From: Phytobacter ursingii
GTDB taxonomy: Bacteria > Pseudomonadota > Gammaproteobacteria > Enterobacterales > Enterobacteriaceae
Direction: 5' to 3'
NCBI GenBank assembly: GCA_901456055.1
Contig: CABDWT010000016.1
Coordinates: 806,001-870,000 of the forward strand
DNA: 64,000 nucleotides
Below, in pieces: positions 44,842 to 56,132 of this stretch. The translations under genes and the position numbers were made by a program. Position 1 is the stretch's first letter; the number at the start of each line of letters is the position of its first letter. Under the pieces are notes generated by a model that was not told the origin of the DNA, did no database searches, and was given only the letters and a program-made list of their open reading frames with translations.

Positions 44842-46404
44842 TTAGCGGACAAGGTCGAAGCTGTAGTCCGTTTTGCCCAGTTTGATGGTGTCGCGGTCGA
44901 CTTTTTCCAGCACGGCGTTAACCAGGGTGGTGACGATATTCATCGCCCCTTCATAACCCCAGGTGGTCTGGCGATGCAGGTGATGTCGGTCGAATAACGG
45001 GAAGCCGAGACGGATCAGCGGCACTTCAAACTGTTCGCCTTTCGCCAGCGTGTCACGCTGGATGAATTTGGCGTACGAGTTGCCGATCATAAAGTCCGGT
45101 TTACGGGTAAACATCAGAGAGCGGAAATGCCACAGATCGCAGTTGATGAAGACTTCGCTCTCCTGACCGTAGGGCGACGCCTCAAGCATTTTCTTCATCG
45201 CTTTCTGCCAGCGCTTGCTGCCGTTATGACAGAGAATTACCGTCGGTTCGCAGCCCAGTTCCAGCAGGAAACGCGTCAGCCCCATGACAAAATCCGGGTC
45301 GCCGTAGAGTCCGAATTTCTTACCGTGCAGCCAGGTATGGGAATCCAGAATCATGTCCACCAGACGCCCACGCTCCAGCGTCAGTTCATCCGCCACCGGT
45401 TTGCCGGTTAACTGACTGACCGCCATCAGCAGTTCATCAGTACCGGTCAATCCCATCGGGATTGACACTTCTGTACCGGGCTGACCCCACGACTCCTGCA
45501 CCACTTTTTTACTCTTCACCAGATGCCAGGGTTGCAGCAGCAGGGTGTCGATAGCATCGGGGGCTTCACGCATCTCTTGTTGCGTTGTACCGCCCGCATA
45601 CATGCGGTAGTGGCCGTCGGCAGGCGTATCCAGAACCTCAGACGGGTCAGACAAGAGGCTGCAGGGCACGTCCATCTGGTCCATCATGCGTTTGAGCACG
45701 CGGTAATTGCCGAGATAGGTTTCGAAACCGGTCACCAGGTTTAGCTTTGCCAGTTTGCCCGGTTGCGCCACGTGATCCGCGGTGAAGGTGCGGGCAAAAC
45801 CCTCGAACATGTTGTCCCAGCCGGTGATATGGCTACCAATAAAACTTGGCGTGTGGGCGTACGGCACCGGAATAGCGGCATCAATAAACCCATCCTTTTT
45901 GGCGTTGGCGATAAAGGCCTGCAGGTCATCACCGATGACCTCCGCCATACAGGTAGTGGAGACCGCAACGATTTCCGGTTTGTACAGCGCGCTGGCATTT
46001 TGCAACCCGGTGTTGAGGTTGTTGTTGCCGCCAAATACCGCCGCATCCTCGGTCATTGAGTCCGATACACAGGCGATCGGCTCTTTGAAATGACGGTTAA
46101 AATAGGTGCGGAAATAGGCTACACAGCCCTGGGAACCATGCACATAGGGCAGGGTATTGGCAAAGCCCAGTGAACAGAGCACCGATCCTAAAGGCTGGCA
46201 GGCCTTCGCCGGATCGACGGTTAACGCTTCGCGTTTAAAGTTCAGCGCTTCGTATTCCGCCGTGGTGGTCCATTCAAAAACCTCTTGCACACGTTGCGGG
46301 TCGTGCGCCTCTTCCAGACCGCGCTTGTTGCGAAACAGCGTCTGGTATTCGTCCTGTTCAAACAGCGGATGACAGGCGACAATTTTCTCAGCAGTTTGGC
46401 TCAT
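44842..46404 (-). CDS. nifK: NifK, nitrogenase MoFe protein beta subunit
   Basis: 520-aa beta subunit of dinitrogenase. P-cluster cysteines lie in AKACQPLG (about 67-70), HGSQGCVAYF (about 95) and STTCMAEVIG (about 153). It is near identical over long stretches to Klebsiella NifK. The frame is open to 46425, but the ATG at 46404 (MSQTAEKIVACHPLFEQDE) gives the usual 520 residues. 55 bases after nifD. Confidence 0.98.
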   Translation of the reverse strand: MSQTAEKIVACHPLFEQDEYQTLFRNKRGLEEAHDPQRVQEVFEWTTTAEYEALNFKREALTVDPAKACQPLGSVLCSLGFANTLPYVHGSQGCVAYFRTYFNRHFKEPIACVSDSMTEDAAVFGGNNNLNTGLQNASALYKPEIVAVSTTCMAEVIGDDLQAFIANAKKDGFIDAAIPVPYAHTPSFIGSHITGWDNMFEGFARTFTADHVAQPGKLAKLNLVTGFETYLGNYRVLKRMMDQMDVPCSLLSDPSEVLDTPADGHYRMYAGGTTQQEMREAPDAIDTLLLQPWHLVKSKKVVQESWGQPGTEVSIPMGLTGTDELLMAVSQLTGKPVADELTLERGRLVDMILDSHTWLHGKKFGLYGDPDFVMGLTRFLLELGCEPTVILCHNGSKRWQKAMKKMLEASPYGQESEVFINCDLWHFRSLMFTRKPDFMIGNSYAKFIQRDTLAKGEQFEVPLIRLGFPLFDRHHLHRQTTWGYEGAMNIVTTLVNAVLEKVDRDTIKLGKTDYSFDLVR

Positions 46405-46459
46405 GATGTTCTCCTCCCGCGCCACAAATCGGTGAACAAACGGGATGTCAGGATAGTAT

Positions 46460-47908
46460 TCAGGCTGATTTCAGCCAGGGTGCGGTCAACTCGCCCCAGG
46501 CGGGATTGTTGAGCGTCATGTCCATATCGCGGGCAAAGATGGCAAAGCCGTCATAGCCGTGATACGGGCCGGAGTAATCCCAGGAGTGCATCTGGCGGAA
46601 CGGAACCCCCATTTTCTGGAAAATGTATTTTTCCTTGATGCCCGAGCCAATGAGGTCCGGCTTAATCGCCTTCACGAACGCTTCCAGTTCATAACTGCTG
46701 GCGTCATCGAACAACAGCGTGCCCTCTTTGAGGTCCGGCAGGGTGCGGTCGTAATCGTCGTTGTGGGCAAATTCATATCCCGCGGCGACAATCTCCATAC
46801 CCAGATCCTCATAGGCGCCGATCACATGACGAGGACGCAGGCCTCCCATATAGAGCAGCACTTTTCGGCCTTCGAGACGCGGACGGTATTTGGCGATAAT
46901 CGCGTCGTTCTGCGCCTGATATCTGGCGATTACCGCTTCCGCATTGGCGCGGATGGTGTCGTCAAATTGATCGGCGATTTTACGCAGTGATTCGGCGATT
47001 TTGGTCGGGCCAAAGAAGTTGTACTCCATCCACGGAATACCGTGTTTCTCTTCCATATGGCGAGAGATGTAGTTCATGGAGCGGTAGCAGTGCACCAGAT
47101 TCAACTTCACAAACGGGGTGTTTTCCATTTCGACCAGCGTGCCGTCACCGGACCACTGCGCCACCACGCGCAGCCCCATTTCTTCAAGCAGAATACGCGA
47201 GGCCCAGGCGTCGCCGCCGATGTTGTAATCACCGATGATGGCCACGTCATACGGGGTGGACTCGAAAGGTTTCCCTTCGCGGTTATCCAGCACCCAGTCG
47301 CGGATCACGTCGTTGGCGATATGGTGGCCGAGTGACTGGGATACGCCACGAAAGCCTTCGCAACGCACCGGGATCACGGGTTTGTTGAGCGCTTTTTTAC
47401 TGGCGTTCGCCACGGCTTCGATATCATCGCCGATTAAGCCAACCGGGCATTCCGACTGAATTGAGATGCCTTTGGTCAGCGGGAACAGCTCCTCCATCTC
47501 CTCAATCAGTTTGCTGAGCTTTTTATCGCCGCCAAAGACGATATCGCGCTCCTGAAAGTCAGAGGTAAAGTTCAGCGTCCCGAAGGAGTCAACGCCGCTG
47601 ACCCCGGTGTAGTAGTTGCGACGCCCGGCGCGGGAGTACTGCCCACAGCCGATAGGGCCGTGGGAGATGTGGGCCATATCTTTAATGGGCCCAAAAACCA
47701 CGCCTTTCGAACCGGCGTAGGAGCAGCCACGGACGGTCATCACCCCCGGCTGCGATTTGCGGTTAGAGATGATGCATTTCCCGACGCTTTCCATCTCCGG
47801 GTCGGTCACCATCATGTGCTTTCTGCGTTCTTTGCGCGTTTTTTCCGGAAAGATCTCCAGCACTTCCTGGATAATTTCCAGATTACGTTCGCCTGTTGCA
47901 TTGCTCAT
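46460..47908 (-). CDS. nifD: NifD, nitrogenase MoFe protein alpha subunit
   Basis: 482-aa alpha subunit carrying FeMo-co. P-cluster Cys in [18 protein letters not shown] and [10 protein letters not shown]; the FeMo-co cysteine is in [12 protein letters not shown] (about 275) and the His ligand in [14 protein letters not shown] (about 440). The ATG at 47908 ([18 protein letters not shown]) is the family start; the open frame to 47989 would intrude on nifH. 25 bases after nifH. Confidence 0.98.
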   Translation of the reverse strand: MSNATGERNLEIIQEVLEIFPEKTRKERRKHMMVTDPEMESVGKCIISNRKSQPGVMTVRGCSYAGSKGVVFGPIKDMAHISHGPIGCGQYSRAGRRNYYTGVSGVDSFGTLNFTSDFQERDIVFGGDKKLSKLIEEMEELFPLTKGISIQSECPVGLIGDDIEAVANASKKALNKPVIPVRCEGFRGVSQSLGHHIANDVIRDWVLDNREGKPFESTPYDVAIIGDYNIGGDAWASRILLEEMGLRVVAQWSGDGTLVEMENTPFVKLNLVHCYRSMNYISRHMEEKHGIPWMEYNFFGPTKIAESLRKIADQFDDTIRANAEAVIARYQAQNDAIIAKYRPRLEGRKVLLYMGGLRPRHVIGAYEDLGMEIVAAGYEFAHNDDYDRTLPDLKEGTLLFDDASSYELEAFVKAIKPDLIGSGIKEKYIFQKMGVPFRQMHSWDYSGPYHGYDGFAIFARDMDMTLNNPAWGELTAPWLKSA

Positions 47909-47933
47909 AACTGTGTTCCTGTTACAAGGCGGC

Positions 47934-48845
<912 letters not shown>

Positions 48846-48853
48846 TTACGTAG

Positions 48854-48869
48854 TGCAGGGAACATACCA
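48854..48869 (-). promoter_or_regulatory. Sigma54 promoter of nifHDKTY
   Basis: Minus strand TGGTATGTTCCCTGCA, the same element known for Klebsiella nifH. Predicted start near 48843. Confidence 0.88.
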
Positions 48870-48964
48870 GCCGTGCCAGAACATCTAATTATCTGTATTT
48901 ATTGGTTTTTATTTTTATCGCCTCTGTGGGGGCAAAACAAACACTGAACAATATGCAGACCAAT

Positions 48965-48980
48965 TGTTGGAAACAGGACA
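48965..48980. promoter_or_regulatory. NifA upstream activator site for nifH
   Basis: TGT-TGGAAACAGG-ACA, centred about 130 bases upstream of the predicted nifH start, with AT-rich sequence (possible IHF bend) between. Confidence 0.8.
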
Positions 48981-49023
48981 ATTCGCCACCGCGTCAGCCA
49001 GTGCCGCTGCGGCGCTGACACTT

Positions 49024-49039
49024 TGTTAGCTGTTCAACA
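49024..49039. promoter_or_regulatory. NifA upstream activator site for nifJ
   Basis: TGT-TAGCTGTTCA-ACA, centred about 140 bases upstream of the predicted nifJ start. Confidence 0.75.
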
Positions 49040-49145
49040 GGATGTCGTACTGCCTGTCTTATTCCACGCAATGTCGGAATATTAACAACGCGCTTTTTTT
49101 TACTAATTAATTGAATTTAAATGAGTATATTGCATTCTTTCGATA

Positions 49146-49161
49146 TGGCACAGGCTGTGCA
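49146..49161 (+). promoter_or_regulatory. Sigma54 promoter of nifJ
   Basis: TGGCACAGGCTGTGCA, perfect TGGCAC -24 and TGCA -12. Its position fixes the nifJ start at 49229, because an upstream in-frame ATG at 49121 would precede the promoter. Confidence 0.85.
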
Positions 49162-49228
49162 AAGCAGGGGTACTACGGTTTGCCGTCAGCAGGCGGCGAT
49201 TTTGCCTCTCACATTCGAGGAACGAGAA

Positions 49229-52200
49229 ATGTCCGGAAAGATGAAAACGATGGATGGCAACGCTGCGGCGGCCTGGATCTCCTATGCCTTTACTGATGTC
49301 GCGGCGATTTATCCCATCACACCCTCAACACCGATGGCGGAAAACGTCGATGAATGGACGGCACAGGGTAAGAAAAACCTGTTTGGTCAACCGGTGCGTC
49401 TGATGGAGATGCAGTCAGAAGCCGGTGCGGCAGGAGCCGTACACGGCGCATTGCAGGCAGGGGCGCTGACCACAACCTATACCGCATCACAGGGATTGCT
49501 GCTGATGATCCCCAATCTGTACAAGATTGCGGGCGAGCTGTTGCCGGGGGTATTTCATGTCAGCGCCAGGGCGCTGGCGACCAACTCGCTGAACATCTTC
49601 GGCGACCATCAGGACGTAATGGCCGTGCGTCAGACCGGCTGTGCGATGCTGGCGGAAAACAATGTCCAGCAGGTGATGGATCTGTCGGCGGTCGCGCATC
49701 TCTCGGCCATTAAAGGCCGCGTGCCGTTTATCAATTTCTTCGACGGCTTTCGTACTTCCCATGAAATCCAGAAAATCGAGGTGCTGGAGCATGAAGCGCT
49801 GGCGCCGTTGTTGGATCAGGAGGCGCTCAATCTCTTTCGCCGCAACGCCTTAAACCCGGACCACCCGGTCATTCGCGGCACGGCGCAGAACCCGGACATC
49901 TATTTTCAGGAACGCGAAGCCTCAAACCGCTTTTATCAGGCGCTGCCGGATATCGTTGAAGGGTATATGGCGGAGATTTATCGCATCACCGGGCGTGAAT
50001 ACCACCTGTTTGATTACTACGGTTCACCGGATGCTGAGCAAATCATCATTGCGATGGGGTCAGTGTGCGACACTATCCAGGAGGTGGTGGATGCGATGAT
50101 CGACAGCGGGGAAAAAGTCGGTCTGGTTTCCGTGCATCTGTTCCGGCCTTTTTCGCTGGCCCATTTTATGGCGAAGATCCCCGCCAGCGTGAAGCGTATT
50201 GCCGTACTCGACCGTACCAAAGAGCCGGGGGCACAGGCGGAACCGCTGTGCCTGGATGTCAAAAATGCCTTCTATCACCATGATAACCCGCCGCTGATCG
50301 TCGGCGGACGTTATGCTCTGGGCGGTAAAGATGTCCTGCCGGGGCACATTGTTTCCGTGTTCGAAAACCTGAAAAAACCGCTGCCGATGGATGGCTTCAC
50401 GGTGGGGATTTTTGATGATGTCACTCACACGTCGCTGCCGGTTCCGGCTTATGACATTCACGTCTCCCGTGAGGGCATCACCGCCTGTAAATTCTGGGGG
50501 CTGGGTTCCGACGGTACGGTCAGCGCCAATAAGAACGCCATCAAAATTATCGGCGATAATACGTCGATGTTCGCGCAGGCCTATTTTGCCTACGATTCTA
50601 AAAAGTCCGGCGGGATAACCCTGTCGCATTTGCGTTTTGGCAAGCGCCCGATCACCTCGCCGTACCTTATTCATAACGCGGATTTTATTGCCTGTTCCCA
50701 ACAATCCTATGTGGACAAATACGATCTGCTGGATGGCATCAATCCGGGCGGGATTTTCCTGCTCAATTGCACCTGGTTTGGCGAAGAGGTGGAACGCCAT
50801 TTGCCGAATAAAATGAAGCGCATCATTGCCCGTCAGGGGGTACGGTTTTACACCCTGAACGCGGTCGATATCGCGCGTAAACTCGGCCTCGGCGGCCGAT
50901 TCAATATGCTGATGCAGGCGGCATTTTTTAAACTGACCGATATTATTGATGCCAAAACTGCCTCAGAGCACCTTAAGAAAGCGGTGGCGAAATCCTACGG
51001 CAGCAAAGGGCAGAACGTGGTAGATATGAACAATGCCGCTATTGACCTGGGGATGGATGCGCTACAGGAGATTATCGTGCCCGACCACTGGGCGTATGTG
51101 GAAGAAGAGGCGAACAATGACGGCAAACTCATGCCGGATTTTATTCGCAACATCCTGGAGCCGATGAACCGCCAGAACGGCGACAAACTGCCTGTCAGCG
51201 CCTTTCTTGGCATGGAGGACGGGACATTTCCACCCGGCACCGCCGCCTGGGAGAAACGCGGTATCGCCATGCAGGTACCGGTCTGGCAGCCGGAAGGCTG
51301 TACCCAGTGTAATCAGTGCGCCTTTATCTGCCCGCATGCGGCCATTCGCCCGGCGTTGTTGAGCAGCGAAGAGCGTGAAGCGGCGCCAGTTGCGTTATTG
51401 AGCAAGGCGGCACAGGGGGCCAAACACTATGAGTATCATCTGGCGGTCTCTCCGCTCGACTGCTCCGGCTGCGGCAACTGCGTTGACATTTGCCCGTCAA
51501 AAGGTAAAGCCCTGGCCATGAAACCCCTCGATAGCCAGCGTCATATGGTCCCGGTGTGGGATCACGCGCTGGCCCTGGCGCCGAAAGAGAATCCGTTCAG
51601 CAAAGCCACGGTCAAAGGCTGCCAGTTCGAACCCCCGTTACTGGAGTTTTCCGGCGCCTGCGCCGGGTGCGGCGAAACCCCTTATGCACGCTTGATTACC
51701 CAGCTTTTTGGCGATCGCATGATGATCGCCAACGCCACGGGTTGTTCCTCTATCTGGGGGGCCAGCGCGCCGTCCATTCCGTGGACCACTAACCATAAAG
51801 GCCAGGGGCCGGCCTGGGCGAATTCGCTGTTTGAAGATAACGCCGAGTTTGGTCTGGGGATGATGTTGGGCGGCCGCGCCATTCGTGAACAACTGGCGAG
51901 CGATGCGGCAAGCGTACTGGAAAGACCGTTGCATCCGGATTTACAACAGGCCCTGCGCGACTGGCTGGAACATAAAGATCTCGGCGAAGGTACCCGTGCG
52001 CGGGCGGAAAAATTGAGCGCGCTGCTGGCGGCGGAGAAGGGTGACGATGACCTGCTTAATCGCCTGTATCAAAACCAGGATTACTTCACTAAGCGCTCGC
52101 AGTGGATTTTTGGCGGCGATGGCTGGGCTTATGATATTGGTTTTGGCGGCCTCGATCATGTGCTGGCTTCCGGCGAGGACGTGAATATTCTGGTATTTGA

Positions 52201-52741
52201 TACCGAGGTCTATTCCAATACCGGCGGGCAGTCGTCGAAATCCACGCCAGTGGCCGCCATCGCCAAGTTTGCCGCTGAAGGCAAACGGACCCGTAAAAAG
52301 GATTTGGGGATGATGGCCGTCAGTTACGGCAATGTGTATGTCGCCCAGGTGGCGATGGGGGCCGACAAAGCCCAGACGTTGCGGGCCATTGCTGAAGCCG
52401 AAGCCTGGCCAGGGCCGTCGCTGGTTATTGCCTACGCGGCCTGTATTAACCACGGGCTGAAAGCCGGGATGGGGCGCAGTATCAGCGAGGCGAAACGCGC
52501 GGTGGAGGCCGGTTACTGGCACCTCTGGCGCTACAACCCGCAGTTGCTGGCTAAAGGGAAGAACCCGTTTATTCTCGATTCGGAAGAGCCGGAGGAGAGT
52601 TTCCGTGACTTCCTGATGGGGGAAGTGCGTTATGCCTCGCTGGGCCGAACCTCGCCGGAGGTGGCAGACAGTCTGTTTGCCCAGACTGAGCAGGATGCGA
52701 AAGACCGCTACGCCCAGTACAGGCGTCTGGCTGGAGAGTAA
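49229..52741 (+). CDS. nifJ: NifJ, pyruvate:flavodoxin oxidoreductase
   Basis: 1170-aa homodimeric enzyme oxidising pyruvate to acetyl-CoA and CO2 and reducing NifF. The N-terminal pyruvate domain carries ITPSTPMAE. Two ferredoxin-type [4Fe-4S] motifs are at CTQCNQCAFICPHA and CSGCGNCVDICPS. The TPP domain carries the third-cluster CAGCGE and the TPP motif GDGWAYDIGFGGLDHVL followed by SNTGGQSSKST. GAGGAACGAG ribosome site. Length agrees with Klebsiella NifJ. It is divergent from nifH. Confidence 0.97.
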   Translation: MSGKMKTMDGNAAAAWISYAFTDVAAIYPITPSTPMAENVDEWTAQGKKNLFGQPVRLMEMQSEAGAAGAVHGALQAGALTTTYTASQGLLLMIPNLYKIAGELLPGVFHVSARALATNSLNIFGDHQDVMAVRQTGCAMLAENNVQQVMDLSAVAHLSAIKGRVPFINFFDGFRTSHEIQKIEVLEHEALAPLLDQEALNLFRRNALNPDHPVIRGTAQNPDIYFQEREASNRFYQALPDIVEGYMAEIYRITGREYHLFDYYGSPDAEQIIIAMGSVCDTIQEVVDAMIDSGEKVGLVSVHLFRPFSLAHFMAKIPASVKRIAVLDRTKEPGAQAEPLCLDVKNAFYHHDNPPLIVGGRYALGGKDVLPGHIVSVFENLKKPLPMDGFTVGIFDDVTHTSLPVPAYDIHVSREGITACKFWGLGSDGTVSANKNAIKIIGDNTSMFAQAYFAYDSKKSGGITLSHLRFGKRPITSPYLIHNADFIACSQQSYVDKYDLLDGINPGGIFLLNCTWFGEEVERHLPNKMKRIIARQGVRFYTLNAVDIARKLGLGGRFNMLMQAAFFKLTDIIDAKTASEHLKKAVAKSYGSKGQNVVDMNNAAIDLGMDALQEIIVPDHWAYVEEEANNDGKLMPDFIRNILEPMNRQNGDKLPVSAFLGMEDGTFPPGTAAWEKRGIAMQVPVWQPEGCTQCNQCAFICPHAAIRPALLSSEEREAAPVALLSKAAQGAKHYEYHLAVSPLDCSGCGNCVDICPSKGKALAMKPLDSQRHMVPVWDHALALAPKENPFSKATVKGCQFEPPLLEFSGACAGCGETPYARLITQLFGDRMMIANATGCSSIWGASAPSIPWTTNHKGQGPAWANSLFEDNAEFGLGMMLGGRAIREQLASDAASVLERPLHPDLQQALRDWLEHKDLGEGTRARAEKLSALLAAEKGDDDLLNRLYQNQDYFTKRSQWIFGGDGWAYDIGFGGLDHVLASGEDVNILVFDTEVYSNTGGQSSKSTPVAAIAKFAAEGKRTRKKDLGMMAVSYGNVYVAQVAMGADKAQTLRAIAEAEAWPGPSLVIAYAACINHGLKAGMGRSISEAKRAVEAGYWHLWRYNPQLLAKGKNPFILDSEEPEESFRDFLMGEVRYASLGRTSPEVADSLFAQTEQDAKDRYAQYRRLAGE

Positions 52742-52751
52742 GAGGCAACAA

Positions 52752-52818
52752 GCCCGGTATCTACCGGGCAGAAACAAAGCAGGCCGGAGCGACAGTGGTG
52801 CACTCCGGCCTTTCTATT
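52752..52818 (+). terminator. Terminator region after nifJ
   Basis: Two hairpins: GCCCGGTA-TC-TACCGGGC (52752-52769), then AGGCCGGAG (52781-52789)/CTCCGGCCT (52803-52811) followed by TTCTATTT. The second looks like a true terminator and may also serve the convergent amidase gene. Confidence 0.75.
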
Positions 52819-52829
52819 TGCGTCCGGCA

Positions 52830-54302
52830 TTAACGGGTGACATGCACCTGCGGCGTAGCGTTGCTAATAAACCGCCCGCCGGATGCGCGCTCAAGCTGGG
52901 CCGCCAGTTGCAGCAGCAGCCCGTCGTTACCCTGGCGTGTCTGGAAATGCATCCCGAGCGGCAGCCCGGATTGTTGCCAGGCCAGTGGCAACGAGATGCC
53001 CGGTGTGCCGGTTAAACTGGCGAGCGGCGTGTAGGAGAAGATATCCCACAACGAATAAAACCAGTCCATTACGTCCGGGTTATCGCTGAGCGTCAGGTAC
53101 TTTTTCTCACCGAGCAACGGCGTCGGTTTGGAAAATGTCGGCGTCAGGATCAGATCCCATTCCTGAAAAAACGCTCCCAGCTTGCGGGATATCTGGTTAA
53201 ACGCATCTTGCATTTTCCAGCGCTCGCTGTAGGACATATTTATCCCTTTTTGCCAGATGCGAATATTCATCGGCTCGACCTTATCTTCCGGCGGGGCGCT
53301 GAGATTGTTTTTCTCCAGCAGACGCTGAATAAATTGTGCGAAGTTGCTGATATAGCAGGCAGTTTGCGCGGCAAACGCCTCTTCGAAGGGAATGTCCGGC
53401 GTCACCCATTCCACCTTATGCCCCAGTTCCTCAAGCAGGCGCGTCGTTTTCTCCAGCTCAGCGACAAAATGCGGCGTTGAACGATAATTCCCCCATTCGT
53501 GGGACACAGCAATGCGCAGCGGTGCCGGATCGCGGGTGATCATCTCGCTACAGGGCTGCGAGGGTTGCCAGTAAGGCATAAACTCGCCCGGCGCGCCGCC
53601 TCTGCAGCTATCCACAAAGCGGGCCGTGTCACGCACGCTGCGACTCACACAGCCTTGTGTTGAGACATAACCCGTGATATCCGATAGCGCCGGGCCAATG
53701 GAGAATACCCCCCGGCTACTTTTCAGGCCGATAAGCCCATTGGACCCCGCCGGAATGCGGATAGAGCCGCCGCCGTCGGTGGCGTGGGCGAGGGGAATAA
53801 TGCCGGCAGCCACCGACGCGCAGGCGCCGGCGGAGGAGCCAAAGGTCGTGTATTGCGGGTTCCACGGGCTGCGCGTCACGTAAATAGCCGGGTTTTCCGC
53901 CGAGCCGCAAACGCCAAACTCCGGCGTGGCGCTGCGGCCGATAATATTAAGCCCGGCATGGCGGATTTGCGTGGTCAAAAAGGCGTCTTCGGCCGGACGA
54001 TTACCGCGCAAAAAGGCGGAACCTTGCTCCTGCAAACGCCCCTTTACCCCCGGTCCTAAATCTTTCATCAGGAAGGGGACACCCTTGAATGGCCCCGCCA
54101 GACAAGTGCCGTCGGTTTCTGGTTGGTCGATGGCGTCATCAAACAGCTCAACGACGGCGCTGATTTGTGGGTTAACCTTCTGCGTCGCGGCCTGTGCCTG
54201 TAGCGCCAGCTCACGGGCGCTGACGTCGCCGCACGCAACCAGTTCTGCCAGCGCGGTGGCGTCGCAGGCTGCCCACTCATCCCAACGTAGTACGGTTTTC
54301 AT
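52830..54302 (-). CDS. Amidase signature family enzyme
   Basis: 490-aa amidase. The Ser-cisSer-Lys triad is seen: Lys in PFLMKDLG, and the Ser pair in the AS signature (FGSSAGACASV ... HATDGGGSIRIPAG). The usual GGSSGG is FGSSAG here. Substrate unknown (aryl or aliphatic amide, indoleacetamide-like). Its ATG overlaps the stop of the MFS gene's frame (ATGA), so transporter and amidase form one operon with the transporter upstream... in transcription order the transporter gene is downstream at lower coordinates only by naming: transcription runs from the MFS gene (55645) into the amidase. Confidence 0.86.
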   Translation of the reverse strand: MKTVLRWDEWAACDATALAELVACGDVSARELALQAQAATQKVNPQISAVVELFDDAIDQPETDGTCLAGPFKGVPFLMKDLGPGVKGRLQEQGSAFLRGNRPAEDAFLTTQIRHAGLNIIGRSATPEFGVCGSAENPAIYVTRSPWNPQYTTFGSSAGACASVAAGIIPLAHATDGGGSIRIPAGSNGLIGLKSSRGVFSIGPALSDITGYVSTQGCVSRSVRDTARFVDSCRGGAPGEFMPYWQPSQPCSEMITRDPAPLRIAVSHEWGNYRSTPHFVAELEKTTRLLEELGHKVEWVTPDIPFEEAFAAQTACYISNFAQFIQRLLEKNNLSAPPEDKVEPMNIRIWQKGINMSYSERWKMQDAFNQISRKLGAFFQEWDLILTPTFSKPTPLLGEKKYLTLSDNPDVMDWFYSLWDIFSYTPLASLTGTPGISLPLAWQQSGLPLGMHFQTRQGNDGLLLQLAAQLERASGGRFISNATPQVHVTR

Positions 54303-55645
54303 TGTGATTTCTCCTTCGCAAACTGGATCTTGCCCTGCGGCGCTTTCACCTGGCGAGGGACGCTGTGAGGGACGCGTTCTTTAAGCATCATTGTCGCTAT
54401 GAGGCAGAGGATATTAGCGGCGATAAGGTAGTAGCCAGGGGAAACCGGGTCACCGGTCCATTTAATCAGCCACGAGAAGACAATTTGTGCTGTACCGCCA
54501 AACAGCGTGATACCGAAGGCAAACGCGATGGAAAAACCGGTTGAGCGGATATAGCGCGGAAAGTTTTCGCACAGCACCACCAACACGCCGGATCCGCTGA
54601 TACATTGCAGTGCGGCAAAGAGAGTGATGATGGCAAAGAAAACGCCTTCACTACGCCAGGCGTTGATCATCTCAAGACCCGGTAGCAGCAGGAGCAGCAG
54701 AAGCAGGCGTGGCGCGATAATGGTTATCTTGCGCCCGAAGCGATCCGCCATCCAGCCGCCAACCAGGGAAAATATCACCACGCACACGCCGATAAGAATG
54801 GTCGACGCCATCGCCGTACCTGGCGCGAAGGCCAGCTCTTTTAAGGCATAAGTGGTCATGTAATTGAGAAAATATTGCGTGATGGTACTGCCTGAAAGAA
54901 TAAAAATACCCACCAGAATCAGGCCGCGGTAGTTGCGCATCACTTCACCGAGCAGGCTACCGGTGGACTTACTGGCAGCGCTGTTCTCAGCGGTGAAGGT
55001 CTCGTTAAGGTTACGGCGCAGATAGATGGCAATGGGCAGAATGAGCAGTCCAAACGCGAAAGGCACGCGCCAGCCCCAGGCAGAGAGTTGCTCAGGCGTC
55101 AGGATGAGTGTCAGGGTATAACCAATCAAGCCAGCGCTGATGCCCGCCAGCCCCTGCGCGACAATTTGCCAGCTGGTATAGAACGCCCGTTTTCCTTCTG
55201 GCGCAGCTTCCATAATAAACGTTGTCGCAGGGCCTGCTTCGCCGCCCCAGGCCAGCCCTTGTAGCATACGGACAAGCACAAGAATGACTGGAGCCGCCAT
55301 ACCAATGGTTTCATAGCCGGGCAGGAAGACCAGCCCGCCGGTGCCGATGGCCATAAAGACCATAGTGAGTAGCATTGCCGGTTTACGTCCCACGCGGTCG
55401 GCATAGCTGCCAATAAATATGGCGCCAAGTGGGCGGACAATAAAGCCGATACCGAAAACAGAGACCGACAATAAAAGACTGGTAAAGGGGTTATCTGAGG
55501 GGAAGAAAATATTACCGATCATGACGGCAAAGGTGGCATAAGCACTGAAATCGAAAAACTCAACCGCAGCGCCAAGCACAACAGCAACCACTTCTTTACG
55601 CGATGCTTTGGGTTTTGAAGCGCTATGACTTATTTCGTTTGTCAT
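54299..55645 (-). CDS. MFS transporter, metabolite:H+ symporter (MHS) family
   Basis: 448-aa inner-membrane transporter with 12 predicted helices. The family signatures include GSYADRVGRKPAML (loop 2-3) and RMLQGLAWGGEAGPATTF (helix 4), as in ShiA/ProP/KgtP relatives. Transcribed first, with the amidase coupled behind it by a 4-base overlap, so it probably imports the amidase substrate or a related acid. The substrate cannot be named. Confidence 0.88.
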   Translation of the reverse strand: MTNEISHSASKPKASRKEVVAVVLGAAVEFFDFSAYATFAVMIGNIFFPSDNPFTSLLLSVSVFGIGFIVRPLGAIFIGSYADRVGRKPAMLLTMVFMAIGTGGLVFLPGYETIGMAAPVILVLVRMLQGLAWGGEAGPATTFIMEAAPEGKRAFYTSWQIVAQGLAGISAGLIGYTLTLILTPEQLSAWGWRVPFAFGLLILPIAIYLRRNLNETFTAENSAASKSTGSLLGEVMRNYRGLILVGIFILSGSTITQYFLNYMTTYALKELAFAPGTAMASTILIGVCVVIFSLVGGWMADRFGRKITIIAPRLLLLLLLLPGLEMINAWRSEGVFFAIITLFAALQCISGSGVLVVLCENFPRYIRSTGFSIAFAFGITLFGGTAQIVFSWLIKWTGDPVSPGYYLIAANILCLIATMMLKERVPHSVPRQVKAPQGKIQFAKEKSQ

Positions 55646-56132
55646 CGTATGACCTTCCTCAATATGTTCAGGCGAAATGAAAGGTGAAAAGACATAGCAG
55701 ACATATAACAGGGCGTAGATCCGCTCACTATCACAATTAGGCGAGGTCAGTGTTCAAAAAATGTATGCACTGACAATAAGGCGAGTGAATAAGAAAATAA
55801 TATGAATAAATTTAACCTGTTGTTTATATTGGCTATTAATATCGGCATTCGCGTCTGTGTTTTGAGTCAGTAAATAACTTCATTGGCGGGCGCACTTAAA
55901 ATGTGCTTTGTCAGCTAAATACACGTCAAAATAAAGCGATGGTCATTGACAGGTCATGCCGCATAGCGCGCCCGTTGCGGGATGTTGGCTTTAAAAAAGG
56001 GGGTAGTGATTGCACAGAAATGGCGCTCGTTGCTTATAAAGAGTGCAATAGCGCCATCATCGTGGCGTCGTTTGCCAATATTTCACTGACGTAATAAGGT
56101 CGCTGCAATGGTTTCATCCAGCGGGAGAGACA
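55646..56132. promoter_or_regulatory. 487-bp divergent region upstream of MFS and LysR genes, with interleaved inverted repeats
   Basis: No gene is supported. The left part is AT-rich (55790-55850). On the right, ATTGCAC (56009-56015) pairs with GTGCAAT (56043-56049), while ATGGCGCT (56020-56027) pairs with AGCGCCAT (56050-56057). The pairs are interleaved, a pseudoknot topology, about 75 bases before the LysR start. Either an RNA fold or two overlapping operators. Confidence 0.5.

Noticed and set aside
49121-49228. N-terminal extension of nifJ by 36 residues
   Set aside because: It would start upstream of the -24/-12 promoter at 49146-49161; the ATG at 49229 has a ribosome site and gives the family length.
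55903-56094. 63-aa open frame before the LysR gene
   Set aside because: No ribosome site, overlaps the interleaved inverted repeats, no recognisable sequence.
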